A stretch of DNA of 64,000 nucleotides, taken from positions 165,602 through 229,601 of the forward strand of contig DNNO01000021.1 of assembly GCA_003497625.1 (NCBI GenBank), written 5' to 3'. Position numbers and translations under genes: made by a program. Every line of letters starts with the position of its first letter. Position 1 is the stretch's first letter. Shown here one piece after another: positions 36,460 to 46,131 of the stretch. The notes beneath the pieces were generated by a model. That model was not told where the DNA came from and searched no databases. It was given only the letters and a program-made list of their open reading frames with translations. This DNA is from Flavobacterium sp. (GTDB taxonomy: Bacteria > Bacteroidota > Bacteroidia > Flavobacteriales > Flavobacteriaceae).

Positions 36460-37785
36460 ATGAGTAATCTTTATTCAAATATTGTTGAACTTTTCAAAAG
36501 GATAATAATTAACACAAAAGATGGGGGTTTATTTATATTTATACTTTTGGTTTTAATAACAATTCCTTTTGCAAATATATTAAACAGCATTTGTATTGGA
36601 ATTTTATTTACTATCTCGTTGGGTTTTTTTAATAAAAATAATTTTAATAAAAACACATCGCTATTATTACCAATAATACTTTATGCATTAATGGCTTTGT
36701 CTTTTTTTTGGTCAATAGATAAATCGACTTCTATAAAATCATTATTAAAAGAGATTTCTTTATTGTTGATACCTCTAGTTTTTATATTTTCGAAAACAAT
36801 ATTTAAGCAAGAAAAAGATAAAATCATTAAATATTTTAGTTATTCTATTGTTGTAGTTTCAATATATTTCATAGTTAGAGCATTTTTAAACTTTATCATA
36901 AATGATAGTAATACTTTTTTTGGTCATGAATTAGTAACTAAAGAGTTAAATGCTGTTCACTATTCTGTTTTTGTTAGTTTTTCTTTATTATATTTTATAA
37001 CGCATGAGGCGAATACTTTAAAAACAATAATAATTCAGCTTTTTTTAGTTTCATTTTTATTTTTACTTCAATCAAAAACAGTCATAATAACAACGGTTTT
37101 CTTGATTTCTCTTTATTTTTTCTTCTATTCAAAAACAGCTAATAAAATGCGATTGCGAAACATTGTCATGCTAGTAATTGTGTTTTTTTCATTTCTTTTT
37201 TTTCATAGAATAAAAGAAAAAATCGAATTTGAATTTCAATTGAATAAGGATAATAATATTGGACATACCGTTATTCCTAAAGAAATTGTTGGTGATCGAA
37301 TAATTAGTATGAAGGAGGCTTGGGAAAATGATAAATTTGAACAAAGCGATTTTTTTTCAGGAGCATCTTTTCGAGTATATCAGTTTAGAATGTTTTTAGA
37401 AATAATGAAAGAAGAAAATGTTTTTTTTCAAGGTTTAGGACTTAATGCATCATATAAAATGTTGGAAGAAAAAGGCTTGAAATACAACGTTTTTCAAGGA
37501 AATGAAACCACAGAAGGGTATCAAAAGAAAAACTTTCACAACCAATATATTCAGGTTTTTTCTGAGTTAGGGTTCATAGGATTTGTTTTCTTGATTTTAA
37601 TTTTATTCGTAAACCTTAAAAACGCATTAAAAAATAAAGATTTTACCCATATTGTTTTTGCAATTCTAATGATAAGCTTATTTTTGACCGAATCTTTTTT
37701 GTGGAGACAAAGAGGTGTTGTGTTTTTTACAGCTTTTTATTGTTTGTTCAACACAATTTATTTATCAGAAAAAGAAAAAAAATAA
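36460..37785 (+). CDS. O-antigen ligase-like membrane protein
   Basis: The 441-residue product has 10-12 transmembrane helices and the Wzy_C/WaaL arrangement, with a large loop near 275-355 containing [16 protein letters not shown] and [17 protein letters not shown]. The H-N-x-Y/F and G-F residues fit family ligases. It starts a plus-strand set with UDP-xylose synthase, the initiating transferase and a GT2. It is one of three candidates for polymerase or ligase. Confidence 0.78.
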   Translation: MSNLYSNIVELFKRIIINTKDGGLFIFILLVLITIPFANILNSICIGILFTISLGFFNKNNFNKNTSLLLPIILYALMALSFFWSIDKSTSIKSLLKEISLLLIPLVFIFSKTIFKQEKDKIIKYFSYSIVVVSIYFIVRAFLNFIINDSNTFFGHELVTKELNAVHYSVFVSFSLLYFITHEANTLKTIIIQLFLVSFLFLLQSKTVIITTVFLISLYFFFYSKTANKMRLRNIVMLVIVFFSFLFFHRIKEKIEFEFQLNKDNNIGHTVIPKEIVGDRIISMKEAWENDKFEQSDFFSGASFRVYQFRMFLEIMKEENVFFQGLGLNASYKMLEEKGLKYNVFQGNETTEGYQKKNFHNQYIQVFSELGFIGFVFLILILFVNLKNALKNKDFTHIVFAILMISLFLTESFLWRQRGVVFFTAFYCLFNTIYLSEKEKK

Positions 37786-37786
37786 C

Positions 37787-38770
37787 ATGAAAAGAATATT
37801 AATAACAGGTGCAGCAGGTTTTCTTGGCTCACATCTTTGCGATAGATTTATTAAGGAAGGTTATTTTGTTATCGGAATGGATAACTTAATTACGGGTGAT
37901 TTAAAAAATATAGAACATTTATTTAAAGATAAAAATTTCGAATTTTATCACCATGATATTACCAAGTTTGTTCATGTACCAGGTAAATTAGATTACATTT
38001 TACACTTTGCATCACCAGCAAGCCCAATTGATTATTTAAAAATTCCAATCCAAACTTTAAAAGTAGGTTCACTTGGAACTCATAATTTGTTAGGTTTAGC
38101 TCGTGTTAAAAAAGCTCGAATTTTAATTGCGTCAACATCTGAAGTTTATGGAGATCCATTAGTTCACCCACAAACAGAAGAATATTATGGAAACGTAAAC
38201 ACCATTGGCCCAAGAGGTGTTTATGATGAAGCTAAGCGTTTTCAAGAGTCTATAACCATGGCTTACCACACTTTTCATGGTGTAGAAACTAGAATAGTTA
38301 GAATTTTTAATACGTACGGACCAAGAATGCGATTAAACGATGGTCGAGTAATTCCAGCTTTTATTGGACAAGCACTCCGTGGCGAAGATTTAACTATTTT
38401 TGGAGATGGAAGTCAAACGCGTTCATTCTGTTATGTTGACGATCAAGTAGAAGGAATTTTCAGGTTATTACATTCCGACTATCATTTACCAGTCAATATT
38501 GGAAACCCAGATGAAATTACCATTAAAGATTTTGCAGAAGAAATCATTAAATTAACAGGAACCAATCAAAAAGTGGTATATCATCCGTTGCCAATTAATG
38601 ATCCAATGCAAAGACAGCCTGATACGACCAAAGCAAGAGAAATTTTAGGTTGGGAAGCAAAAGTATCAAGATCTGAAGGTATGAAAATTACGTATGATTA
38701 TTTTAAGACACTTTCTTCGGAAGAGTTGTTGAAAGAAGAACATAAAGATTTTACAAAATATATCCACTAA
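37787..38770 (+). CDS. UDP-glucuronate decarboxylase (UDP-xylose synthase)
   Basis: The 327-residue extended SDR has [16 protein letters not shown] at the N-terminus, [19 protein letters not shown] near residue 75, [10 protein letters not shown] near 115 and the catalytic YDEAK near 145. [10 protein letters not shown] near 170 and VDDQVEG near 215 are typical of UXS. It converts UDP-glucuronate to UDP-xylose. ATG 37787 lies 1 bp after the upstream stop; the longer in-frame start at 37715 is inside the previous gene. No UDP-glucose dehydrogenase is seen in the window, so UDP-GlcA must come from elsewhere. Confidence 0.93.
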   Translation: MKRILITGAAGFLGSHLCDRFIKEGYFVIGMDNLITGDLKNIEHLFKDKNFEFYHHDITKFVHVPGKLDYILHFASPASPIDYLKIPIQTLKVGSLGTHNLLGLARVKKARILIASTSEVYGDPLVHPQTEEYYGNVNTIGPRGVYDEAKRFQESITMAYHTFHGVETRIVRIFNTYGPRMRLNDGRVIPAFIGQALRGEDLTIFGDGSQTRSFCYVDDQVEGIFRLLHSDYHLPVNIGNPDEITIKDFAEEIIKLTGTNQKVVYHPLPINDPMQRQPDTTKAREILGWEAKVSRSEGMKITYDYFKTLSSEELLKEEHKDFTKYIH

Positions 38771-40123
38771 TTGAAAAACAAAACAGGAAGATACTCAGGC
38801 TATATTAGACCCATACAAACACTATTAGATTTAATTATAATAAATTTATTGATACTTGTTTGTATGCGATCTGCTATGAGTAATATTGGCTATCATTCCA
38901 TAGTTTCTGTTTTTTGGCTAATAATATCTTACTATTCAGGTTATTATGAAGTGTATAGATATAGTAAAGGTTTTCAAATTTTAGGAAAATTATTAAAGCA
39001 ATTCTTTTTTATTAGCTTAATCACATTTGCTTATGTGGGTTTCAAATATAAATATGTAACTGCTGATGAAATTGGTTTTTATATACTTTGTTCATTTATT
39101 TCAGTTGGATTTTTAAAATTTTCAATTTTCTTTTTATTAAAAAAATACCGCATTTTATATGGTGGAAATCACAGAAATGTAATTATTGTAGGTAACGGTA
39201 AAAATGTTGACGAGTTAATAGATTTTTTTTCAAATAATCCCGATTATGGATATAACTTAAACCATGTTTTTGATTTAAAAAAGAATAAGAAAACTGAATT
39301 AGGAGAATGCAAAAACTATGTTATTGAACATAAAATAGATGAAATATATGCTTCTATAAGTACGCTTACTAATCGAGAAATCAATAATTTAATCCATTTT
39401 TCAGACAATAATTTAAAAACAATTAAATTTTTACCAGATAGTAAAAATACTTTTTTAAGGAATTTAGCTGTTGAATACTATGATTATATTCCAATCATAT
39501 CTTTAAGAACCATTCCTTTAGACAAAGAAGTGAATAAGCGTTTAAAACGAGTTTTTGATTTGGTTTTTTCTTTAGTAATAATTATCTGTCTGCTTTCTTG
39601 GTTAACTCCGATAATCGCCCTTTTAATTTTAATTGAATCAAAAGGGCCAATTTTTTTCAAACAAAAAAGAAATGGCTTAAACTATGAAGAATTTTATTGT
39701 TATAAATTCCGTTCAATGCATCTAAATCCAATTGCGGATTTAGAACAAGTACAGAAAAATGATCCAAGAATTACTAAGATAGGTAAGTTTATTCGCAAAA
39801 CAAGCATCGATGAATTACCTCAGTTTTTCAATGTTTTGTTGGGCGATATGTCAGTAGTTGGACCAAGACCACATATGGTAAGTCATACCGAAATGTATGC
39901 AAAAAGTGTTGACAAATTCATGGTAAGACACTTTATCAAACCTGGAATTACTGGTTTAGCTCAAACAAATGGTTTTAGAGGAGAAGTTGAAACTGAAAAA
40001 GATATTATTAATAGAGTAAAATATGATATATTCTATTTAGAAAACTGGTCTCTTTTATTAGATATTAAAATTATTTTTGCAACAGTAGTAAACGCCATAA
40101 GAGGTGAGAAAAAAGCCTACTAA
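38771..40123 (+). CDS. WcaJ-type initiating sugar transferase (polyprenyl-phosphate glycosylphosphotransferase)
   Basis: The 450-residue product has four N-terminal TM helices, a Rossmann-like middle domain (NHRNVIIVGNGKN near 135) and a C-terminal sugar-transferase domain opening KRVFDLVFSL near residue 258. That domain continues with KQKRNGLNYEEFYCYKFRSM near 295 and DELPQFFNVLLGDMSVVGPR near 345. This is the polyprenyl-glycosylphosphotransferase family that starts the repeat unit on undecaprenyl phosphate. The start is TTG at 38771, directly after the UXS stop. The sugar moved first is unknown (glucose or galactose phosphate are typical). Confidence 0.9.
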   Translation: MKNKTGRYSGYIRPIQTLLDLIIINLLILVCMRSAMSNIGYHSIVSVFWLIISYYSGYYEVYRYSKGFQILGKLLKQFFFISLITFAYVGFKYKYVTADEIGFYILCSFISVGFLKFSIFFLLKKYRILYGGNHRNVIIVGNGKNVDELIDFFSNNPDYGYNLNHVFDLKKNKKTELGECKNYVIEHKIDEIYASISTLTNREINNLIHFSDNNLKTIKFLPDSKNTFLRNLAVEYYDYIPIISLRTIPLDKEVNKRLKRVFDLVFSLVIIICLLSWLTPIIALLILIESKGPIFFKQKRNGLNYEEFYCYKFRSMHLNPIADLEQVQKNDPRITKIGKFIRKTSIDELPQFFNVLLGDMSVVGPRPHMVSHTEMYAKSVDKFMVRHFIKPGITGLAQTNGFRGEVETEKDIINRVKYDIFYLENWSLLLDIKIIFATVVNAIRGEKKAY

Positions 40124-40875
40124 TGAATGTTTTAGTTTCCATAATTACACCATCGTATAATTCCGCAAACTTTATTGCTGAAACCATTCAATCGGTGCAG
40201 AATCAAACCTATTCAAATTGGGAAATGATTATTGTGGATGATGGTTCTTCGGATGAAACGGAAAATGTGGTTTTATCCATAATCCAAAATGACAGGAGAA
40301 TACAATTTCATAAATTAAGCCAAAATTCAGGACCAGCTGTGGCTCGAAATTCTGGAATTGAAAAAGCGTCTGGGGATTACATGACGTTTATTGATGCCGA
40401 TGATATTTGGTTCCCAACATTCATCGAAAACAACATCAAAACTATTCAGGAAACAGGAGTTCCGTTTGTGTTTTCATCTTACAAAAGAGCAAACGAACAA
40501 TTAGAATTTGTGTATTCTGATTTTATCGTTCCTCAGAAAGTTTCGTATACCGATATTCTTAAATCCAATTCCATTAGCTGTTTAACTGCTTTTTTAGATA
40601 TAAAAAAATTAGGTAAAAAGTACATGCCACTCATTCGAAAACGTCAAGACATGGGATTGTGGTTGAACTATTTAAAAGTCATTCCATTCGCACACGGAAT
40701 CCAAGAAACACAGGCGATTTATAGAATCAGAGAAAATTCACTTTCCAGAAAAAAATCGGATTTAATTAAATACCAATGGCAATTTTATAGACAAGTTGAA
40801 AACTTGAATGTTTTTCAATCGGCTTATTATATGTTGCACTGGATGTATCGAGGTTTTATGAAGTATAGAAATTAA
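40123..40875 (+). CDS. Family 2 glycosyltransferase
   Basis: The 250-residue GT-A enzyme has VSIITPSYNSANFIAETI at the N-terminus, IIVDDGSSDETENVV near 37 and FIDADDIWF near 88 with the DxD site. No TM helices are seen. It overlaps the transferase gene by 1 bp and its 3' end overlaps the convergent ligase gene by 4 bp. It likely adds the second or later sugar of the repeat unit. Confidence 0.93.
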   Translation: MNVLVSIITPSYNSANFIAETIQSVQNQTYSNWEMIIVDDGSSDETENVVLSIIQNDRRIQFHKLSQNSGPAVARNSGIEKASGDYMTFIDADDIWFPTFIENNIKTIQETGVPFVFSSYKRANEQLEFVYSDFIVPQKVSYTDILKSNSISCLTAFLDIKKLGKKYMPLIRKRQDMGLWLNYLKVIPFAHGIQETQAIYRIRENSLSRKKSDLIKYQWQFYRQVENLNVFQSAYYMLHWMYRGFMKYRN

Positions 40876-42182
40876 AGCATCGACTGAAATTGCTTTAATT
40901 TTCCTCGTTTTGTTCTCTCTAAAATTTCTTTGCGATTGTATGTGAAATGCAATCCCGGTTCTAAATATTTGGCAATCGCTTTTTCAATTTCTTGAATTTG
41001 TTCCAAAGTTAATTCCACCGAACTCACATAATCAATTTCAAAACTATCCAATTTGGTTTGGCGAACAATAAATTCTTTCACGTTTCCATCGTCTTCAATG
41101 ATACTTTTGGTTACGTAGTAAAAGGTTAATCCGGGAGATTTTTTTCCACTTGGTAAAAGTGCCACATCGCTGGTTCTTCCAATTAATTTTTTCAGAATGG
41201 GTTTTTTCAACGTGCTTTTTTCATCCAAAATTCCAACATCGCCAATTTCATAACGAATAAACGGATGCGCTTTGTTATACAACGAAGTAATTACCACTTT
41301 CCCTTCTTTTCCGTATGGAACAGGTTGGTTATTTTCATCCAAAATTTCCACAAATAAGGTTTCCGAATTCACTTGCCATTCGTCTTTTGGATTTTGAAAA
41401 GCAATCAAATCCAATTCCGAAGCACCATATTCATTCACAACTGGAATTCCTAAATGTTTTTCCAATAAAATTTTATCTTCTTCAAATAACATTTCCGAAG
41501 TCACCATGCAAACTTTCAATGTTGGGCAAACATCGGTTAGAACAATATTTCGAGCTTGTAAATATTTTCCAAAAAGGACTATAGAACTCGTGTAACCATT
41601 GATGTAATCAAACTTTTTGGTTTTAAAATGTTCGAAAACACCATCTAATATTTTATCCGATAGATCAAAAATTGGGAAACGATATCTTTTGCTCAAAAAG
41701 TCTTTTAAACGTTCTTTTCTATACCCAATAAAATCCAACGGAATACCATAAAATCGCGCTTGATAGGACGAATTGAAATCAACACCATACCAACCAAAAC
41801 GATGTATTATCGAAGCCCAAGTTATGGCATGCGCTTCTTTATCTTTGGCAAACACAAACGGATCGCCACTCGAACCCGAAGTTTTATTTACAAAAACCGT
41901 TTTCTCGGAATAGCCATTTGAAAGTCGGTCTTTTAAAGGTTTTTGCAAATCTTTTTTGGTGAGAATAGGTAAATCGTTCCAATTATCAAAAGTTTCTTTC
42001 CCAACTAAATTTTGATAAAAAGCATTGTTTTTCAAATGAAATTCCACAATTTCTCGCTTTTTATTTTCGAGATAATCGGGATAATCTGCTTCCGAAATTT
42101 GTAGAATTTTCTCAAAATCAGCTTGAGCTTTCGCAATAGGAAAACCGCTTAATTTTAAAGAAAGATGAAACAAGTTGAACAT
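40872..42182 (-). CDS. CapK/phenylacetate-CoA ligase-like protein
   Basis: The 436-residue adenylate-forming protein has the phosphate-binding loop FVNKTSGSSGDPFVF near residue 97 and NEYGASELDLIAFQ near 253. HPFIRYEIGDVGILD near 303 and a C-terminal small domain with RGKLKQFQ follow. CapK-type members occur in capsule and O-antigen loci and probably activate an acyl or carboxylate group for attachment to a sugar. The substrate is unknown. The in-frame TTG at 42200 lies within a -7 element, so ATG 42182 is taken as the start. Confidence 0.82.
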   Translation of the reverse strand: MFNLFHLSLKLSGFPIAKAQADFEKILQISEADYPDYLENKKREIVEFHLKNNAFYQNLVGKETFDNWNDLPILTKKDLQKPLKDRLSNGYSEKTVFVNKTSGSSGDPFVFAKDKEAHAITWASIIHRFGWYGVDFNSSYQARFYGIPLDFIGYRKERLKDFLSKRYRFPIFDLSDKILDGVFEHFKTKKFDYINGYTSSIVLFGKYLQARNIVLTDVCPTLKVCMVTSEMLFEEDKILLEKHLGIPVVNEYGASELDLIAFQNPKDEWQVNSETLFVEILDENNQPVPYGKEGKVVITSLYNKAHPFIRYEIGDVGILDEKSTLKKPILKKLIGRTSDVALLPSGKKSPGLTFYYVTKSIIEDDGNVKEFIVRQTKLDSFEIDYVSSVELTLEQIQEIEKAIAKYLEPGLHFTYNRKEILERTKRGKLKQFQSML

Positions 42183-42197
42183 TCGTTGGAATTTATC

Positions 42198-42205
42198 CAA
42201 AAGTA
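42198..42205 (-). promoter_or_regulatory. -7 element TACTTTTG (minus) for the CapK-like gene
   Basis: Reading minus, TACTTTTG lies 15 bases upstream of ATG 42182. A divergent -7 element for purD starts at 42263. Confidence 0.55.
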
Positions 42206-42262
42206 ATAAATCTGAAAATAATCTTTCTTCTTTTTTCTTTTTTCTTTCTTCTTAAGAAATAG

Positions 42263-42270
42263 TACTTTTG
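42263..42270 (+). promoter_or_regulatory. -7 element TACTTTTG for purD
   Basis: TACTTTTG lies 24 bp before ATG 42295 and fits TAnnTTTG. It shows that the in-frame TTG at 42268 cannot be the start. Confidence 0.55.
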
Positions 42271-42294
42271 CCTGACAACATAACAACACACAAA

Positions 42295-43566
42295 ATGACT
42301 ATTTTACTACTTGGTTCTGGCGGTCGCGAACACGCATTGGCTTGGAAAATGCTTCAATCTTCAAAATGTACTTCTCTTTTTGTTGCGCCTGGAAATGCAG
42401 GAACAGCAACCATAGCAAAAAATGTGGATTTTAATCCGAATGATTTTGATGCCGTTAAAGCTTTTGTTTTACAAGAAAAAGTGCAAATGGTAGTGGTTGG
42501 GCCAGAAGATCCATTGGTTTTAGGAATTTATGATTTCTTCAAAAATGACAATCAAATCAATCACATTCCAGTAATCGGGCCATCAAAAGTTGGGGCGCAA
42601 TTAGAAGGAAGTAAAGAATTTGCCAAAGAATTTTTAGTAAAACACAACATTCCAACAGCGCGTTACGAAAGTTTTACCAAAGAAACTGTGGAACAAGGTT
42701 GCCAATTTTTAGAAACTTTAGAAGCGCCATATGTATTAAAAGCAGACGGATTAGCCGCTGGAAAAGGCGTTTTAATCTTATCTGATTTAGAAGAAGCGAA
42801 GACTGAATTACGAAACATGTTAGTGGGAGCTAAATTTGGACAAGCAAGTTCAAAAGTAGTTATCGAAGAATTCTTAGACGGAATCGAATTAAGTTGTTTC
42901 GTTTTAACCGACGGAAAATCATATAAAGTATTGCCAACAGCAAAAGATTACAAACGAATCGGAGAAGGTGATACGGGATTAAATACAGGCGGAATGGGAG
43001 CAGTATCTCCAGTTCCATTTGCGGATGCAGTTTTATTAGAAAAAATTGAAACTCGAATTGTAAAACCAACTATCGCAGGTTTACAAAAAGACGGAATCGA
43101 ATACAAAGGATTTGTATTTATTGGATTAATCAACGTGAAAGGCGAACCAATGGTTATCGAATACAACGTTCGTATGGGTGATCCAGAAACAGAAGTGGTA
43201 ATGCCAAGATTAAAAAGTGATTTAGTTGAAATTTTTGAAGCGATTGGAAATGAGGAATTAGATAAGATTACCTTGGAAATCGACGAAAGAGCAGCTACAA
43301 CTATCATGGTAGTTTCTGGCGGATATCCGGAAGATTATGAAAAAGGGAAGGAGATTTTCGGATTGGAAAATATCACCGATTCTATTCCATTTCATGCGGG
43401 AACAAAATTAGAAAACGGAAAAGTTGTGACAAATGGAGGTCGTGTAATTGCGGTAACTTCTTACGGAAATGACTTTCAGGAAGCCATAAAAAAATCTTAT
43501 CAAAGTATAGCTAAGCTACAATTTGATAAGATGTATTTTAGAAGAGATATTGGTAAGGATTTATAA
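42295..43566 (+). CDS. purD: Phosphoribosylamine-glycine ligase
   Basis: The 423-residue ATP-grasp enzyme has [16 protein letters not shown] at the N-terminus, [11 protein letters not shown] near residue 65, [14 protein letters not shown] near 153 and [11 protein letters not shown] near 232. [18 protein letters not shown] near 288 is standard for GARS. It catalyses the second step of de novo purine synthesis. It stands alone, with its own promoter, and no other pur genes are in the window. Confidence 0.97.
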   Translation: MTILLLGSGGREHALAWKMLQSSKCTSLFVAPGNAGTATIAKNVDFNPNDFDAVKAFVLQEKVQMVVVGPEDPLVLGIYDFFKNDNQINHIPVIGPSKVGAQLEGSKEFAKEFLVKHNIPTARYESFTKETVEQGCQFLETLEAPYVLKADGLAAGKGVLILSDLEEAKTELRNMLVGAKFGQASSKVVIEEFLDGIELSCFVLTDGKSYKVLPTAKDYKRIGEGDTGLNTGGMGAVSPVPFADAVLLEKIETRIVKPTIAGLQKDGIEYKGFVFIGLINVKGEPMVIEYNVRMGDPETEVVMPRLKSDLVEIFEAIGNEELDKITLEIDERAATTIMVVSGGYPEDYEKGKEIFGLENITDSIPFHAGTKLENGKVVTNGGRVIAVTSYGNDFQEAIKKSYQSIAKLQFDKMYFRRDIGKDL

Positions 43567-43586
43567 TCCTTGCTAATATCTTAAGA

Positions 43587-43817
43587 TTATTTTAAAAATG
43601 AGTGCGCAGTTGTATCTTGCTCATCTTCTTTATTTGCATTGAAGATGTTCAATTGCTTAATCCAATAAGTCATAGCTGCACAACAGATAATAATAAAAAT
43701 CCAGTTTAAGATATTTGCAGTCCACCAATTAGTTAATTCTAATTCTCTTAACCAATCCATTGGTAAGAATAAAAAATCTACGAAAAGTGATTGTATTCCT
43801 TCAAAAAATGATTTCAT
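43587..43817 (-). CDS. Small membrane protein, DUF6341-like
   Basis: The 76-residue product has a hydrophobic segment (WWTANILNWIFIIICCAAMTY) and an N-terminal FFEGIQSLFVDFLFLPMDWL stretch. I recall it as the DUF6341 family that lies next to purD and DUF6427 in flavobacteria, but no function is known. It is divergent from the DUF6427 gene with 46 bp between them, and a -7 element TATTTTTG (minus, 43844-43851) lies in the gap. Confidence 0.65.
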   Translation of the reverse strand: MKSFFEGIQSLFVDFLFLPMDWLRELELTNWWTANILNWIFIIICCAAMTYWIKQLNIFNANKEDEQDTTAHSFLK

Positions 43818-43843
43818 TTTGATAAAGTATTATATTTACACCA

Positions 43844-43851
43844 CAAAAATA
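43844..43851 (-). promoter_or_regulatory. -7 element TATTTTTG (minus) for the DUF6341-like gene
   Basis: Reading minus, TATTTTTG lies 26 bases upstream of ATG 43817. A weaker TATATTTA (plus, 43831) may serve the divergent gene. Confidence 0.45.
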
Positions 43852-43863
43852 TAAAATATTCGC

Positions 43864-44793
43864 ATGTTAGCAAGCGTTTTTAGTAAAACAAGACCATTTA
43901 ATTATTTAGTAATAGGAATTCTGTCGCTTTTTTTCTTTTCTATAAAGATAATTGCGTTGGCTAAACCTACTGCAGACTGGGTTTACTATGCCGAGCAGTT
44001 TGGTTTATATGTCTTGCTTTTTGCGTCTTTATTCATTCTAAATTTCATTACACTTAAAAACGGATTGACTAAAGGAAACAATTATGCGTTGTTTTTGTTT
44101 TTTGTTTTTTTATTGTTCTTTTCTTCCATTTTCCAGAATAAGAACATTATTATTTCTAATTTTTTATTGCTTTTGGCTTTAAGAAGATTAATTTCTTTAA
44201 AATCCTTACTCCAAACCAAGGAGAAAATTTTTGATGCTTCTTTTTGGATTTTTTTAGCTGCCTTATTTCACTTTTGGAGTATTTTTTACATCATTTTAGT
44301 TTTCATTGCCGTTATACTTCACGTTTCTAAAGATTATCGAAATTGGATTATACCTTTTATTGCGTTGTTTGCGGTAACTATTTTGTTTTTCCTTGCCAAT
44401 AGTATTCTAGACAATAGTTTAATGAGTACTTTGTTGGATAAAACGTATATCAGTTTCGATTTTTATTATTTCGAAAATATTTATCAACGAATTGCTTTAG
44501 CGACTTTTACATCATTAAGTTTGTTTGCTTTTGTTTTACATGTTTTTGATGTGCGAAACAAAGCTTTAAACATGCAATCCTCACACAAAACGATTTTGTT
44601 CTCCTTTATCTTAGGTGTTGGAATTTACGTGCTTTCAGCCAATAAAAATAACGGATGTTTAGCTTTCTGTTTCGGACCTTTAGCTATTATTGGTGCCAAT
44701 TTTATCGAGAAAATCGAAAATAATTGGGTGAAAGAAATTGTAGTTTATGCCTTGTTAGGATTGGGAATTTTCTTCTTTATAATGCAATTATAA
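43864..44793 (+). CDS. Polytopic membrane protein, DUF6427-like
   Basis: The 309-residue product has about nine hydrophobic helices. Opening MLASVFSKTRPFNYLVIGIL, a mid loop with KDYRNWIIPFIALFAV and the late LSANKNNGCLAFCFGPLAI segment match what I recall of DUF6427 proteins of Flavobacteriaceae. Its function is unknown; position next to a GT9 transferase and DUF4254 genes hints at envelope glycan work. Its end overlaps the convergent upp by 6 bp. Confidence 0.65.
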   Translation: MLASVFSKTRPFNYLVIGILSLFFFSIKIIALAKPTADWVYYAEQFGLYVLLFASLFILNFITLKNGLTKGNNYALFLFFVFLLFFSSIFQNKNIIISNFLLLLALRRLISLKSLLQTKEKIFDASFWIFLAALFHFWSIFYIILVFIAVILHVSKDYRNWIIPFIALFAVTILFFLANSILDNSLMSTLLDKTYISFDFYYFENIYQRIALATFTSLSLFAFVLHVFDVRNKALNMQSSHKTILFSFILGVGIYVLSANKNNGCLAFCFGPLAIIGANFIEKIENNWVKEIVVYALLGLGIFFFIMQL

Positions 44794-45441
44794 TTTAATT
44801 CCGTAAGCCAAATCTCCTGCATCACCTAAACCTGGAACGATATAATTGTGTTCGTTTAGTTTTTCGTCTAAAGCCGCTACCCATAAGTGACAATTTGAAG
44901 GAACGTTTTCCTCTAAATATTGAATGCCTTCTGGAGTTGCAATAACAACGGCGATATGAATTTCTTTAGGTTGGTGTTCCAAATGTAATTTATGCAAAAC
45001 TGCTACTAACGATTGTCCAGTGGCTAGCATAGGGTCAATTAAAATTAAATTTTTTCCTTCGAAAGATGGCGCTGCTTGATATTCTACTAAAATTTCAAAT
45101 TTATCATCGTTGTCATAATGATGACGATAAGCCGAAACAAATCCGTTTTCTGCATTATCAAAAAAACTCATGAAACCTTGATGTAAAGCCAAACCAGCGC
45201 GAAGAATCGAACATAAAACTACAGGTTCGGCAATGGTTGTGGTGTGTTTAATTCCTAATGGTGTTTGCACATCAATTTCTTTGTAATCAAGTGTTTTACT
45301 TAATTCGTATGCCATTATTTCTCCAATACGCTCAATATTTTTTCTAAAACGCATACTGTCATTTTGGATGTTCACATCGCGAATTTGCGCTAAAAAATGA
45401 TTAAGAATACTGTTTTGTTCTGAGATATAATGAATGTGCAT
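44788..45441 (-). CDS. upp: Uracil phosphoribosyltransferase
   Basis: The 217-residue PRT salvages uracil to UMP. It has VVLCSILRAGLALHQGF near residue 70 and LILIDPMLATGQSLVAVL near 135, the PRPP-binding loop. GLGDAGDLAYG at the C-terminus is also typical. The frame is open to 45477, but ATG 45441 (MHIHYISEQN) starts the homologous region. The gene lies convergent to DUF6427 and divergent from DUF4254. Confidence 0.95.
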   Translation of the reverse strand: MHIHYISEQNSILNHFLAQIRDVNIQNDSMRFRKNIERIGEIMAYELSKTLDYKEIDVQTPLGIKHTTTIAEPVVLCSILRAGLALHQGFMSFFDNAENGFVSAYRHHYDNDDKFEILVEYQAAPSFEGKNLILIDPMLATGQSLVAVLHKLHLEHQPKEIHIAVVIATPEGIQYLEENVPSNCHLWVAALDEKLNEHNYIVPGLGDAGDLAYGIKL

Positions 45442-45485
45442 CGATTTTATTTTTTGTAATTCAGGATAAAAGTACAAAAAATCGC

Positions 45486-45493
45486 TATTTTTG
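45486..45493 (+). promoter_or_regulatory. -7 element TATTTTTG for the DUF4254 gene
   Basis: TATTTTTG lies 22 bp before ATG 45516 and fits TAnnTTTG. Confidence 0.5.
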
Positions 45494-45515
45494 TATCAAT
45501 TTAAAAGAGATAATT

Positions 45516-46121
45516 ATGTTTGCTGAATTTGCATTTCCCATTTTTGAACAAAGTATCAAAACGTATCACATTATTGACGATGTGTATCAACCAGTTGTAA
45601 ATCCTTTCGAAAAAGGAACTATTGAATATTTGTTGTTTGCAAAAAATTGGGTAGACACCGTGCAATGGCATTATGAAGATATCGTTCGTGACCCAAATAT
45701 TGATCCAGTTGCAGCTTTAGATTTAAAACGTAAAATCGATGCTTCTAACCAAGTTCGAACAGATATGGTGGAATACATCGATAGTTATTTCTTAGATAAA
45801 TACAAAGATGTTAAAGTAAAACCAAATGCAAAAATCAACACCGAAAGTCCAGCTTGGGCAATTGATCGTTTATCGATTTTAGCTTTGAAAATTTACCACA
45901 TGAATGAAGAGGCAACTCGTGCTGAAGCAACGCCAGAGCACAGAGTAAAATGTCAAGAAAAACTAAATGTTTTGTTAGACCAAAAAAACGACATGTTTAC
46001 TTCAATCAGTCAATTAATCGAAGATATTGAAGCGGGTGACAAATACATGAAAGTGTACAAGCAAATGAAAATGTACAATGACGAGGAGTTAAATCCGGTG
46101 TTGTATCAAAATAAAAAATAG
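45516..46121 (+). CDS. DUF4254 family protein
   Basis: The 201-residue product is cytoplasmic, with no signal or TM segment. The opening MFAEFAFPIFEQSIKTYHIIDD, NWVDTVQWHYEDIVRDPNIDP near residue 43 and SPAWAIDRLSILALKIYHM near 110 match DUF4254. Members are often encoded beside a GT9 heptosyltransferase-like gene, as here (7 to 10 bp to the next start), and are thought to help lipooligosaccharide core assembly, but no biochemical role is established. Confidence 0.85.
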   Translation: MFAEFAFPIFEQSIKTYHIIDDVYQPVVNPFEKGTIEYLLFAKNWVDTVQWHYEDIVRDPNIDPVAALDLKRKIDASNQVRTDMVEYIDSYFLDKYKDVKVKPNAKINTESPAWAIDRLSILALKIYHMNEEATRAEATPEHRVKCQEKLNVLLDQKNDMFTSISQLIEDIEAGDKYMKVYKQMKMYNDEELNPVLYQNKK

Positions 46122-46131
46122 TCATCATTTG

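Noticed and set aside
43567..43586. Terminator between purD and the DUF6341-like gene
   Set aside because: A TCTTAAGA palindrome is present but it is short and overlaps the 3' end of the convergent gene; too weak to call.
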